A stretch of 64,000 bases of DNA from Salinicola sp. (GTDB lineage Bacteria; Pseudomonadota; Gammaproteobacteria; Pseudomonadales; Halomonadaceae). This document shows, in pieces, positions 14,372-23,351 of this stretch (within the stretch, counting starts at the first letter, position 1; each line of letters opens with the position of its first letter). The notes below the pieces were generated by a model that ran no database searches, was not told where the DNA came from, and saw only the letters and a program-made list of their open reading frames with translations. Location: positions 1 to 64,000 of the forward strand of contig NZNW01000006.1 of the NCBI GenBank assembly GCA_002695065.1, read 5' to 3'. The translations under genes and the position numbers were made by a program.

Positions 14372-17038
14372 ATGATCGGATCAATTTGGAACAAGTGGGA
14401 TTTACATATTCATTCTCCCTATACTCATCAAGAAAATCAGTTTGGCAACACGACTATTGATAATTATGTGGACAAGTTAATTTCATCAGAGATAAGCTTG
14501 ATTGGCGTTACAAACTATTTCTTTTTTGAAGCTGGTGAGCTGGATGAAATCAGAGAAAAAATAAGAGAAAAGAACGCAAAAATCACAGTTTTAGGAAATC
14601 TTGAATTTCGTATCGATCAGCAAAATAAAGATGGCGAATGGATAAATGTCCATTGTATCTTTTCGGAGGATCTTAGTACTCAGAAAATAAATGACATTCT
14701 GTCGACACTAGCATTATCTAATACTACTTCTGATAGAAAGAGCATATATTGTTCTCGACAATCTATTGCTGATTCTCAATCTAAGCTATCTGAAACAATA
14801 GTGAATTTCGAATCATTGGTTAAACATCTTAACAAAAATTTAAAATTTGGAATAGACTTTCTAATTGCTGCTTGTCCCAATGGTTATGGCGGGTTTAGGC
14901 CTGATATGACAGAGGGACGCTCATACGCCGTTGCTTTAGAAGTAGAAAAAAGATGTCAAATAATACTTGGTAGACCCCAAGATCGAGATTTTTTCTTAAA
15001 TGAAGATAGATATCCGTTTGCGAAACAAAAACCCGTCTTTTATGCTTCCGACTCACATGATATAGAATCGGTTGGCGCAACATACTCATGGGTTAAGGCT
15101 AAACCGACTTTCGAGGGGTTGAGGCAATCGATTATTGAACCAGATCTTAGAGTACAACAAACAGACGACTTTGTGGAAAAGCAGTACATAAAGCCTTGGT
15201 TTAAATCTGTTGAATTGGGCGGAAAGGTGTTTTCGGGAGAGGAGATTGCTTTCTTTAGTCAGACGATTCCACTAAATCCAAACCTAGTCACGATAATTGG
15301 CGGGAGAGGAACTGGGAAGAGCCTTTTTCTAGACGCAATGCATTCAAGATTTAATCATCGAGCTGAGCACTCTAACGCTCGTAAAGTGAGTGGGGAAGGG
15401 CTTTGTGTTGAACTGGACCAAGGGGATGGAACAGTATTAAAGTTTAATTCTTCATCTAATACCTATTCATATTTACATGTATCTCAAGGAGATGTTCAAC
15501 ATTTTAGCCAAATTCCTGATGATCTAAGCGATGAAATAAAGAGAATGCTTGGAATTTATGGGGTTGACTTTGACTCTGTTAGCAGCTCAGAAATTTCAAG
15601 AAATTTGAGCGATTATAGAACATTCGTTGAATACTGGGAAGATATTGATTCTCAAGGGCAGCGTATTAACACACAGCAATATCAGCAAAATGTTATTGAT
15701 AGTAACACCCAGCTAATCGGTACTCTTACCAACCCGCAGAACAAGCTGCTAATTGAACAGTACCAGAGTAATTCCAAAAGCATTAACGAGAAAAATAAAT
15801 ACATTCATGAAGCAAGAGCTTCGTTAGCGCTCATAAATCGTTACGTGAAAGAGATCAATCAGAGTATCACAAATTTAAACTTAAACGTTCTTTCTCTAGA
15901 GAAATCAGTTTTAATTGATGACTTTGCTCTCAAAGATCCAATTGGCAAAAACATTGAGTCCTGTAATGCTGCGATTGAAAAATTAAAAAAGAGTAATGAT
16001 GATATTGCTGGACAGTTTCGGCAGCAAGGTATTAATCAAGATATATCATCGTTGCTTAACAAAGTAACTGAGTATCAAAAGTCTATAGATCAGGCGTCAG
16101 CGAAATTGGAGGAAATAAATCAAAAGACCTCTAATTACCACGAGTACATCAAAAGGCGTGGTGATCTGGCCTTGTTATACAAGCAACATTTGGATATCCA
16201 AAAAGAGAATATAGATTACGCCTTTCAAAAACTTAAAGCTAAACAGCCGAGCTGGAATAGTGAGCAGAATGAGCTTGTTCAAAGTATACTCTCTGATATA
16301 CATATTGATGGCCGCATAATTTTCAATGCTGCTCGTTTTTACCAAGGCATCGAAGAATGCGTGAATAGAGGTAAATTTAGGGGTACAAGTGAGAGATCGA
16401 CTTTTGAAAGATTGCAAGAAACATTTTGCGTCAATTCAGCGGAAGATTTCTTTAATCTCTTGGCTAATGAAAAAATTATCAATTGTGATGGTGAGCCAAT
16501 CAACATAGAGGATTTCTTTTGGAAGTCTGAGTTTTTCAATAAAGGTGGGCGCTTCGAATTATTGAATTACCTCTTTTCACCTGCAAGTATTAAAAATTAT
16601 CTTTATGCTAATGCTGATTTTCAGTACAAAGGTAAAACGGTCAATAAGCTGTCAGCTGGTCAACGAGGTACATTCTACGTCTGCTTGAAATTAGCGACAG
16701 ATCCATTTGGTAGTCCTTTTGTGTTTGATCAGCCAGAAGATGATTTAGATAATGACTTTATAATGTCGCAGCTTGTGCCTCTTTTTAGAAAAATCAAAAA
16801 GTATCGCCAAGTGATTATTGTGACTCATAATGCTAATTTGGTAGTTAATACAGATGCTGAGCAAGTGATTATTGCTGTAAATCAAGGGGAGAATATTCGC
16901 TACATAGCCGGCTCTGTTGAAGATGGAAATGTTAAAACGAATACAGGAATAAGATCTGACATATGCAACATTTTAGAGGGTGGCAGCTATGCTTTTGAGA
17001 AAAGAGAACGCAAATACGGCATACAGGAGTTAGCCTAA
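14372..17038 (+). CDS. TrlF-like PHP-domain/SMC-type ATPase, probable defence protein
   Basis: An 888-residue protein. The N-terminus carries a PHP-type metal site: DLHIHSPYT (10-18) and ASDSHD (225-230). An ABC/SMC-type ATPase is split around a long helical coiled-coil region (about 470-640): Walker A GGRGTGKS (310-317), signature LSAGQRG (about 759-765), Walker B FVFDQPEDD (about 783-791) and H-loop THN (about 818). This build matches the TrlF-type family and other PHP-SMC defence ATPases, which probably sense and cut foreign DNA or RNA. The start has AAGGAG 8 bp upstream. GC content is far below the backbone. It is bracketed by attC-like sites, as a 2.8-kb integron cassette. Confidence 0.8.
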   Translation: MIGSIWNKWDLHIHSPYTHQENQFGNTTIDNYVDKLISSEISLIGVTNYFFFEAGELDEIREKIREKNAKITVLGNLEFRIDQQNKDGEWINVHCIFSEDLSTQKINDILSTLALSNTTSDRKSIYCSRQSIADSQSKLSETIVNFESLVKHLNKNLKFGIDFLIAACPNGYGGFRPDMTEGRSYAVALEVEKRCQIILGRPQDRDFFLNEDRYPFAKQKPVFYASDSHDIESVGATYSWVKAKPTFEGLRQSIIEPDLRVQQTDDFVEKQYIKPWFKSVELGGKVFSGEEIAFFSQTIPLNPNLVTIIGGRGTGKSLFLDAMHSRFNHRAEHSNARKVSGEGLCVELDQGDGTVLKFNSSSNTYSYLHVSQGDVQHFSQIPDDLSDEIKRMLGIYGVDFDSVSSSEISRNLSDYRTFVEYWEDIDSQGQRINTQQYQQNVIDSNTQLIGTLTNPQNKLLIEQYQSNSKSINEKNKYIHEARASLALINRYVKEINQSITNLNLNVLSLEKSVLIDDFALKDPIGKNIESCNAAIEKLKKSNDDIAGQFRQQGINQDISSLLNKVTEYQKSIDQASAKLEEINQKTSNYHEYIKRRGDLALLYKQHLDIQKENIDYAFQKLKAKQPSWNSEQNELVQSILSDIHIDGRIIFNAARFYQGIEECVNRGKFRGTSERSTFERLQETFCVNSAEDFFNLLANEKIINCDGEPINIEDFFWKSEFFNKGGRFELLNYLFSPASIKNYLYANADFQYKGKTVNKLSAGQRGTFYVCLKLATDPFGSPFVFDQPEDDLDNDFIMSQLVPLFRKIKKYRQVIIVTHNANLVVNTDAEQVIIAVNQGENIRYIAGSVEDGNVKTNTGIRSDICNILEGGSYAFEKRERKYGIQELA

Positions 17039-17116
17039 CAATTGCAGGCAAGCTGACGGCGTTTTCGTTACGCTTTCGGCTCCACTACAAAGCTGCGGTT
17101 GATGCGTGCGTTATAT
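17033..17116 (+). repeat. attC-like recombination site 2
   Basis: GCCTAAC (17033-17039, containing the TAA stop of the TrlF-like gene) fits RYYYAAC. GTTATAT at 17110-17116 is the right core, with only GTTA complementary. If the G at 17110 is joined to TTAGGC at 14323, the start of the same cassette, GTTAGGC is restored, an exact complement of GCCTAAC. That is what excision of a real cassette would produce. Confidence 0.6.
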
Positions 17117-17377
17117 CAGCATGGTCTTAACGTCCGCTTCTGGCCGGTAGCAGCCCTTTGGCCCTTTCCCTCGTCCAGCCCTTTGGGGGTTGCCCTGACC
17201 ACCAACTGGGTAAGCCCCTTCCCCTTATTCCCCCTTCCCTTCAAACCCTTTGCCTGAGCCGTTTCCCCTTTCCCTCGTTGCCGCGACCAATGATCGAGCC
17301 CATGACACAGTGATGCTAGACAGGGGATACTCTAGCGGACGGTCTCTTCCAAACCATACGCAGATAGCGTACAGTAC
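17117..17377. other. Pyrimidine-rich intergenic stretch
   Basis: There is no gene here. From about 17150 to 17280 the plus strand is strikingly C/T-rich (runs such as CCCTTTCCC, CCCCTTCCCCTT). The remainder holds the promoter region of the toxin-antitoxin pair with an inverted repeat at 17315-17336. Confidence 0.5.
17315..17336. promoter_or_regulatory. Candidate operator of the toxin-antitoxin pair
   Basis: GCTAGA and TCTAGC form a 6-bp inverted repeat with a 10-bp spacer, 41 bp before the toxin start codon. Antitoxins of this type usually bind such a site to repress their own operon. Confidence 0.45.
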
Positions 17378-17722
17378 ATGAATGCACTCTTCATAGAACT
17401 ACCGCCTTTCCAGCGAGTCATGGCCCACTACTGGGCTGACGAGACCTTCCGTGAGTTCCAGCAGTACCTCCTCAAGCAGCCTCATGCGGGCGAGGTGATT
17501 CAAGGTACGGGAGGACTACGCAAGGTCCGCTTTCAAGACCCCTCTCGCTCAAAAGGTAAACGCGGTGGCGTCCGAGTCATCTACTACTGGTGGGACGGCG
17601 GGAAGCAATTTTGGCTATTCACGATCTATGGTAAGGATGTCCAGGACGATCTTGCACCTGAGCAGAGAAAGGTGTTGAAGCAGTTACTTGAAGTCGAGAT
17701 CGACGCGAGGAAACGAAAATGA
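17378..17722 (+). CDS. higB: RelE/HigB-type toxin
   Basis: A 114-residue protein of the RelE/HigB superfamily (HigB2-like): MAHYWADETFREFQQYL, GTGGLRKVRF, GGVRVIYYWW and LFTIYGKDVQDDL follow the family's strand-helix pattern with conserved Arg and Lys. Such toxins cleave mRNA on the ribosome. The toxin gene comes first and overlaps the antitoxin by 4 bp, the HigBA order. It probably stabilises the cargo or the whole element. No strong ribosome binding site is visible before this ATG. Confidence 0.85.
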   Translation: MNALFIELPPFQRVMAHYWADETFREFQQYLLKQPHAGEVIQGTGGLRKVRFQDPSRSKGKRGGVRVIYYWWDGGKQFWLFTIYGKDVQDDLAPEQRKVLKQLLEVEIDARKRK

Positions 17723-18033
17723 CCAGGAATATCTTCGATGAGGTACTTGAAGGCTTTGAGGCCCTTGCCGATTCGCGGAAAGGAAAGCGGACGCTGAGAT
17801 CGCACTCAGTCAAACCATCCAGCTTGCCGGACATTACCGCCCGAGACCTGGTTCAAACACGCGAAAAGCTGAATATGTCTCAAGGCGTCTTTGCCCATTA
17901 CCTACGTACGAACCAGCGGACGCTGGAGAACTGGGAGCAGGGTCGATCGAAGCCCAATGCACAGGCGCAGACCCTAATTCGGCTGGTACAGCGATACCCG
18001 CAGACGATCGAGCATCTCGCCGAACTAGATTGA
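17719..18033 (+). CDS. higA: HigA-type antitoxin, XRE family
   Basis: A 104-residue DNA-binding antitoxin. The helix-turn-helix spans about residues 48-100 (LVQTREKLNMSQGVFAHYL, then RTLENWEQGRSKPN). Its ATG overlaps the toxin stop, so expression is coupled. It would neutralise the toxin and repress the operon, probably at the inverted repeat at 17315-17336. Confidence 0.86.
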   Translation: MTRNIFDEVLEGFEALADSRKGKRTLRSHSVKPSSLPDITARDLVQTREKLNMSQGVFAHYLRTNQRTLENWEQGRSKPNAQAQTLIRLVQRYPQTIEHLAELD

Positions 18034-18162
18034 CACAATAGAAGCCTATCCAGGTAAAACCTCACGACAAAACAATTTTCCCACGAACACAGCTAAAATT
18101 GCACTGGTCCAGAAAACGGCCTAACCTGATAATCAGATGCGTCTAATGCAAGGAGGTATCCC

Positions 18163-18495
18163 ATGAGCATCAAAAAATGGCTCTGGAACGACAATGCCTC
18201 TGACCTGGTGAACCGCCGGGGCGGTGGCAGGGTAATCGACGAACAGCACCTGGACGCTGCTCGCGAAGCCGTGCGTAAGCACGCCCCCATGGCCAAGCAG
18301 ATCACCCGTGAAGCCTTCAAGGCAGCAGGTATGGCGCTGGGCGCGCTGGCGAGTGCGGCAGCGTCTACGCCATCACGGAAGTCTGACGAGGATTGGTGGG
18401 CCGACGCCACGGTTACTCCCCTATCAGATGGATATCATGCATCTGGCCCCGAAGGGCCTGGCTACTATGAAAATGGTTTCAAGATGGGGGATTAA
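18163..18495 (+). CDS. Small hypothetical protein
   Basis: A 110-residue protein starting MSIKKWLWNDNASDLVN, preceded by a strong AAGGAGG site. It has an Ala-rich helical middle (residues 40-70) that is weakly hydrophobic and a Gly/Tyr-rich acidic tail. No family is recognised. It stands alone on the plus strand between the toxin-antitoxin pair and the convergent TraG gene. Confidence 0.6.
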   Translation: MSIKKWLWNDNASDLVNRRGGGRVIDEQHLDAAREAVRKHAPMAKQITREAFKAAGMALGALASAAASTPSRKSDEDWWADATVTPLSDGYHASGPEGPGYYENGFKMGD

Positions 18496-18507
18496 CTACC
18501 CCATCTT
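18481..18507. terminator. Hairpin between convergent genes
   Basis: AAGATGGGG pairs with CCCCATCTT (9 bp) around a 9-base loop, spanning the stop codon of the rightward gene and lying just before the end of the leftward traG gene. It has no clear T-tract on either side, so it may be a weak two-way terminator. Confidence 0.4.
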
Positions 18508-18521
18508 GACTCAAATCTCGA

Positions 18522-20051
18522 CTAGCCCTTCGTCGCTGCTTTTTTAGCAATATCAGCGCCTTGATCTCCGGCATTCTTGGCGCCAGAAGTCCCATCTTTA
18601 ATGCCAGTCGATACAGCACTACCGATACTCAGTCCGGCCCACGAAAGCACTCCAACCCATATCGCAGGCAGGATCAAAAACGTTGCCCACTCCACGAACA
18701 GCAGCGGCAGTCGGTCGTAGGTGTTCTGTGCCGCCGCGAGGAAACTCATCTTGGTGGCCTCGGAGTTGTAGATCAGATCCACCAGGTTCGAGTTGAGCCA
18801 GCGGGCCAGCTCCCACCAGAACGTCAGGAACCAGAGGGCAAACAGCCCAAACGTCGCTGTCCCAGCCACCTTGAACGAGTAGCCCGAGATCGTCATCACG
18901 AATGGCAGGCAAATCACCACGGCCATGATCAGCAGGTACTGCACCATCGGCAGCGCTCGTTTCACCATATCCATCCCGACCTTGCCGGTAGCCCCTGCGA
19001 CAGCACCACCAATGCCACCCACCGCCGTGGAAAGGACGTCACCAACATCATCCAGCGCCCCACCATCAAGGTTGCCATAGCCCCGGATGGCCGATGACTG
19101 ATTACCGTTGGCCGATCCCGCTCGCTCGCTAATCATGCGGCGGATCACATAGTCTTCCGCATCGCTGCTGGAGAATACGGATCCGAAGCTGTCCCAGAAC
19201 CCCGGCTCGACTTGCTCATGCAGACGGGCATAGAGGCCACTACCTGGTGCTGTCCACCACTCACGACAGCTCGGATAGCCAGGTTGCCCCGGCCCCGTAC
19301 TAGGACGCGCCTGGTCACGGCTAGCGTTGTACGGAAAGCCCTCCACGGGGCGGCCGGCGTAGAACGAGTCGTAATACCCCGGCGTGTCGATGAAATACTC
19401 ACTGCCCAACCAGTCGACATCCATCCCCTCGGTGGCATTGATCGTGCCACCCTCCTGGAACAGCCGGTTGCGCGCTGCGCCATAGCATTGACGCTGGAAT
19501 TCCCCGACCTCGCGCTTGAGCCCCGGATCCGTAATCGATTGCGCATCGACCTCGGACGTTACAGCGATCAGATCCGGGCTACACGGAATGCTGGAAACGG
19601 CAGCATTGGTCATTCCCTTGGAAATGGCATGCACGAAGGCCCACCACAGCGGAATATCGGCGGATTCTCCATCGATCGCGTTCAGCGTGTTGCTCCCCCA
19701 CTCGCCCTGCCCGATGACGGCGACACTACACTGGGAGCCGTCCGCGTTCTGGCGCTCGATGTTGTTGACCGGATTGATCGATAGGTTCATCACCGGCAAA
19801 CAGGTCACGGCGTAGCAGATCACCATGGCGATTAGCCGCGTCTCCAGACGGGCGACCAACAGCACCCCCTTGTTCCCCTCGTCCTCGCCCTCCTGACGCA
19901 CCTTGAACCACTCGGACGCGATCAAGGCAATGAACGGAACGAAGGCGATGCCCGTTTGCATCATCACGGACCACAAGGCGTTGTTGATGACCCAGCCCAT
20001 CAACAGAAACACCATCTCCAGATAGTCGGAGACGTTGAGATCGGCGGTCAT
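18522..20051 (-). CDS. TraG-N-type conjugal transfer membrane protein
   Basis: A 509-residue protein with hydrophobic segments near residues 10-45, 70-90 and several between 370 and 480, and a large Cys-containing periplasmic-type region in between. It matches the TraG N-terminal domain proteins that close the tra cluster of PFGI-type ICEs and belong to mating-pair stabilisation. It overlaps the upstream 125-residue gene by 4 bp. It is the last gene of the leftward transfer cluster, next to the cargo hotspot. Confidence 0.8.
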   Translation of the reverse strand: MTADLNVSDYLEMVFLLMGWVINNALWSVMMQTGIAFVPFIALIASEWFKVRQEGEDEGNKGVLLVARLETRLIAMVICYAVTCLPVMNLSINPVNNIERQNADGSQCSVAVIGQGEWGSNTLNAIDGESADIPLWWAFVHAISKGMTNAAVSSIPCSPDLIAVTSEVDAQSITDPGLKREVGEFQRQCYGAARNRLFQEGGTINATEGMDVDWLGSEYFIDTPGYYDSFYAGRPVEGFPYNASRDQARPSTGPGQPGYPSCREWWTAPGSGLYARLHEQVEPGFWDSFGSVFSSSDAEDYVIRRMISERAGSANGNQSSAIRGYGNLDGGALDDVGDVLSTAVGGIGGAVAGATGKVGMDMVKRALPMVQYLLIMAVVICLPFVMTISGYSFKVAGTATFGLFALWFLTFWWELARWLNSNLVDLIYNSEATKMSFLAAAQNTYDRLPLLFVEWATFLILPAIWVGVLSWAGLSIGSAVSTGIKDGTSGAKNAGDQGADIAKKAATKG

Positions 20052-20425
20052 TGGCCACCTCCCATCCAGTCGAGCAGATTAAAGAGTTCGATGGCCACCA
20101 TGACGCCGATCGCGTATCGCTCCAGTCGCTTCAAGCGCGATCGGGCTTCTACACCGCCATCGGCATCTTCCTTCAGCCGGCGAATCACTCGGGGTCGCCA
20201 GAGCCGTAACCAGCTCAGGATCACCCCGGCATAACAGATCCATCGCCACAGAAATAGCCAGGGTGAGGCTTGGCCCCAAGCGGCTTGGAAGGCAGCCTGA
20301 CTGCCCATCATGCGAACACCCAGGGCGACGATGACGCCGCATACCACGAAGGCTCCGATCAGGGTCAGGCCAAAGACCACGAACGACGGCCACTGACGCG
20401 GATTCAGCAAGCGAGTGAGGGTCAT
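20048..20425 (-). CDS. Small ICE membrane protein
   Basis: A 125-residue protein with two or three membrane segments (residues 14-38, 55-72, 104-120) and a basic stretch RRLKEDADGG in between. Genes on both sides overlap it by 4 bp, so it is made with PFL_4711-type and TraG-type proteins. A small membrane protein at this place is standard in this ICE class; its job is unknown. Confidence 0.7.
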   Translation of the reverse strand: MTLTRLLNPRQWPSFVVFGLTLIGAFVVCGVIVALGVRMMGSQAAFQAAWGQASPWLFLWRWICYAGVILSWLRLWRPRVIRRLKEDADGGVEARSRLKRLERYAIGVMVAIELFNLLDWMGGGQ

Positions 20426-21867
20426 GAACCGTCCCCCTCAGTCGGACGACCTCGCTCATCGAGTGCCGGTGTCGGCAGGGTCGTTTCATCCGGGCTGGAT
20501 CCCACCGCCCGATTCGCGGCACGCTTGAGCGCCGACATGGCGGCGTTGCTTGCCAGGGATTGACGAATCTCCATCTCGCTCTTGAGCAGGGCAATGTCGC
20601 GATTGAAGCCGTCGATCTTGCGATCGAGCGCCGTCATCCCTTCCTCGTTATTCTCGATCCCCGGATCGCTGGTGCCGGCCATCAGCATGCGTCGGCCCCA
20701 CATCGCCTTGGTTAGCGTCCTGGCCAGCGCCATCTCGCTCGCCAGACGCTGGGCGAGCAGGCGGCCCTGGGGATCGGAACGCATTGCCTCGATCACGCCT
20801 CGGGAAACGGCTAATCCATCACCGGCTGAGACCTCATTGAGCTTGGCCTGGGTGATCTCGCCTCCATTGAGCATGTCCACCAGGTTTTCGTGGATCTCCT
20901 GCTGCTCCTCTTCAAGCTCACGAACCAGCCCCGTCCCCGCGACACTCTGGCTTTTCTCGCAGCCGTTACAGGTGCGAAGTTCGGTATCCCCCACGATCGA
21001 TTTGGTCCACTCGGCGGCTTCTTCGGGAGAGCCCCAGATCGTACACATACCGCCCTGGCAATCACCGCCGCCGCCTCCGCCGCCGCCGCCAGAAATACCG
21101 CCGCCCCCAATCCAGTCACCGCTGGACGTGGCGACAGATCCCCAGCCACCACCGCCGCCCGAGACGGCTTCGTCGGATGTCGGGTCGGTACGACCGTAAA
21201 GCAGGTTGTAGCCGGCCTTGGCGGTGTCCTCGACGACGCGAACCGGCTCCTGGCCAGCACCGCCTCGGCGCTGGCCACCGACCCAGGTGCGGCCATTGTT
21301 GCCTGCTTCCTCTTCCACGGTTTCCTGAGCAGACACCGCATCGGTATTGGATGAGGCGACGTCTTTCCAGTTCTCCGCCATGGCGGCTTGCTGCATGCGG
21401 TCGCCCAAGGTAGCGTCAGCCAACTGATTCGCCATGCGCTGACAAGACAACTTGCTCTTGTCGAAGTCCAAGCGTCCCTGCAGGACGCCGTTGGTCAGCA
21501 AGTCGTAAAGCGCCGGGTTGGCGCGCTGAATGATCATCGCGGGAAGGCTCGCCACCGCGCCGGTGGCGTTGGAAACCACATTCCCCATCATGTCCTGAAA
21601 GCCGTTGGTCACGCCGTTAAGCTGGTTGCTCACCGTCGAGCCAATATCAAAGTTGCCGCAGGAGGCATTGACGTTCCAACCCACCCCGATTCCGGTCACG
21701 CTGGGGCTGTGCCCCAGACCTGCCGATGCACCGAAGGGTGCAGCGCACCCGATGTCGTAATAGAGCGCGTCATTGGATTGGGCCACGGCGACTGTCGGCA
21801 CCCCCAGGGCCACGGAGAGAGACAAAGCGCGAACAACACAACGAGACAGTCGAAAAGGTCGTTTCAT
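20422..21867 (-). CDS. ICE transfer protein, PFL_4711 family (TIGR03755-like)
   Basis: A 481-residue exported protein with a signal peptide (residues 1-29, ending VAVAQ). It has several Cys pairs (GCAAPF, ASCGNF, CQGGMC, CNGC) and a Gly-only low-complexity loop around residues 240-270. By order and composition it is the PFL_4711-type protein, likely TraH-like in mating-pair formation. The start MKRPFRL has GGGAGAG upstream; a longer reading would overlap the previous gene more deeply. The Gly run is coded by repeated GGC/GGT codons and is not a DNA repeat of other meaning. Confidence 0.82.
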   Translation of the reverse strand: MKRPFRLSRCVVRALSLSVALGVPTVAVAQSNDALYYDIGCAAPFGASAGLGHSPSVTGIGVGWNVNASCGNFDIGSTVSNQLNGVTNGFQDMMGNVVSNATGAVASLPAMIIQRANPALYDLLTNGVLQGRLDFDKSKLSCQRMANQLADATLGDRMQQAAMAENWKDVASSNTDAVSAQETVEEEAGNNGRTWVGGQRRGGAGQEPVRVVEDTAKAGYNLLYGRTDPTSDEAVSGGGGGWGSVATSSGDWIGGGGISGGGGGGGGGDCQGGMCTIWGSPEEAAEWTKSIVGDTELRTCNGCEKSQSVAGTGLVRELEEEQQEIHENLVDMLNGGEITQAKLNEVSAGDGLAVSRGVIEAMRSDPQGRLLAQRLASEMALARTLTKAMWGRRMLMAGTSDPGIENNEEGMTALDRKIDGFNRDIALLKSEMEIRQSLASNAAMSALKRAANRAVGSSPDETTLPTPALDERGRPTEGDGS

Positions 21868-21869
21868 GG

Positions 21870-22838
21870 TTACTCTCCCGTGAACCACAGCAGTTCCTGT
21901 CCCCGGCGTTGGCAACACCGATAGGGACGCCACAATGCCCACACGTAATCACCGGGCTCGCGAAGGTTATGGTCCTGGCCACCGTCCGGGAACAGCGAGC
22001 AGGACATCGTGAGATTGGGTTCGAGGCGCTGCCACTTGTGAGTATTGTCATCTCCCTCCATCACCGGATCCGGTGCCCAGAAACCGCTTTGTGGGGAGTC
22101 ATGCGGGGTCAGCGGCTGATAGACATGAGGCTGCCCTTCTCGCGTCACGATGTCCGCCGCACGCTGGGCAGTCGTGGCCGCAACCTTGTAGTCGTGGTAC
22201 TGCGACACAAACCCACTACGTGGGTAGATCGGGCTCCACAGATCGCCAGGCGCGCCCATCTCCCTCACGCCTGGCGTCAGCGCCTCGGGGTACGCTGACT
22301 CGGGAATTCCCGATCGCCAGGCGAGCGCATCCAGCGTCGAGATAAAGTAGGGGTTGAACGGAACAGTCGGGCCGCTACACATGTAGCCCAAGTCATATGG
22401 ACTACCCTGGAAGTAGCTGTAGAACCCAGGATTCCCTGGATGCCCCAGCACATCGACATTCTTGAAGTGCGTATTCGAGTGGCGCGTCGCCGCCTCTTCG
22501 GTGGTACGCCCACCACCTAGTGCATCCCCCAGTGGCGGGGAAAGGTAAGCGATCTCCGTCCAGGGGTTATCGCCGGTATTCTCGTAAGACGACACCACCA
22601 TTTCCGGCACATAGTTCTTGACGCGAATCGACGTCACGACCGTGCAGCCCCAGATGCCACAATTCAGCCACGCGCAGATACCGATCACTTCGTACTCGAG
22701 ACAATCGAAGCTCAGGGCGGACGCCGCGATTTCCGGTGTCGTAATCGCCTTGGCCGGCGGCGCAGACAACGCCCCAGCAAAGGTGAGCACCATTACCAAT
22801 CCGAACCCCATCACGAAGCGTTGCCATTGATGGATCAT
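21870..22838 (-). CDS. ICE transfer protein, PFL_4710 family (TraU-like, TIGR03756)
   Basis: A 322-residue exported protein with a signal peptide (ending PPAKA about residue 31) and many Cys (FDCLEYEVIGICAWLNCGIWGC), as in TraU-type periplasmic conjugation proteins that need disulfide formation. A dsbC-like gene in the same cluster fits. It lies 2 bp before the PFL_4711-type gene and overlaps the upstream gene by 4 bp. Confidence 0.82.
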   Translation of the reverse strand: MIHQWQRFVMGFGLVMVLTFAGALSAPPAKAITTPEIAASALSFDCLEYEVIGICAWLNCGIWGCTVVTSIRVKNYVPEMVVSSYENTGDNPWTEIAYLSPPLGDALGGGRTTEEAATRHSNTHFKNVDVLGHPGNPGFYSYFQGSPYDLGYMCSGPTVPFNPYFISTLDALAWRSGIPESAYPEALTPGVREMGAPGDLWSPIYPRSGFVSQYHDYKVAATTAQRAADIVTREGQPHVYQPLTPHDSPQSGFWAPDPVMEGDDNTHKWQRLEPNLTMSCSLFPDGGQDHNLREPGDYVWALWRPYRCCQRRGQELLWFTGE

Positions 22839-23272
22839 TGGCCAGCCTCCTGGCGCTTGGCCTGGTCGATGGTCGAAAGCGCTCTTGCCACATTGGGCTC
22901 GCCATAGACCACGTACTGACCATCCACGACCACGGCAGGTACCTTCTCTATACCCAGCATCCAGGCACGGGTCAGACCGGTATAGGCGGATTGGTAGCGG
23001 GCCTTCATCTCAGGCCAATCCGGTCGGGAAACCCGCTCCCTCATGGCCTGTCTTGCCTGATCGGGATCACCGGGCAGTCCCTGGGAGATTTGCGCATCCA
23101 GTCGGGCAGGCGCATCCAACTCCACGATAGGGGTGTTTTCCGGTGCATTGGTGACGGGCAAACCCGCGATGGTGAATACCTCGACACCGGCGCTCGCAGC
23201 GCCAGCCAGGCTCATGAGGGTGAAAGAACAAAGGGTTCTAACGGCCAGACGCCGTAGGTGTGATCGAGGCAT
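22835..23272 (-). CDS. ICE transfer protein, PFL_4709 family (TIGR03757-like)
   Basis: A 145-residue exported protein with a signal peptide (ending GAASAG near residue 28). The C-terminal part (VPAVVVDGQYVVYGEPNVARAL) is thioredoxin-like in pattern, as in TraW/TrbC-type proteins. The ATG start has GGAG 7 bp upstream; a GTG four codons earlier is less likely. It is the first gene of a four- to five-gene tra unit, with an AAYGTTAA motif 71 bp upstream. Confidence 0.78.
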   Translation of the reverse strand: MPRSHLRRLAVRTLCSFTLMSLAGAASAGVEVFTIAGLPVTNAPENTPIVELDAPARLDAQISQGLPGDPDQARQAMRERVSRPDWPEMKARYQSAYTGLTRAWMLGIEKVPAVVVDGQYVVYGEPNVARALSTIDQAKRQEAGQ

Positions 23273-23343
23273 GGCTGACTCCACGCGCAGCAGATGGATG
23301 CAGCCATCAGGTGTACCGGGGTGAGCGGGAGTCGGCAGTAGAG

Positions 23344-23351
23344 AATGTTAA
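23344..23351 (-). promoter_or_regulatory. AAYGTTAA motif upstream of PFL_4709-type gene
   Basis: AATGTTAA on the plus strand (TTAACATT on the coding strand) lies 71 bp before the start codon. One of seven such motifs in front of ICE transcription units. Confidence 0.5.

Noticed and set aside
14895-16539. Small minus-strand frames within the TrlF-like gene
   Set aside because: Antisense to a gene with an intact ATPase motif set; no ribosome binding sites.
18118-18150. Third attC site after the toxin-antitoxin pair
   Set aside because: GGCCTAAC is present but no GTTRRRY partner or internal pairing follows at a suitable distance.
21050-21160. Trinucleotide-like repeat (CCG/CCA-rich)
   Set aside because: It codes the Gly-rich loop of the PFL_4711-type protein; low-complexity coding sequence.
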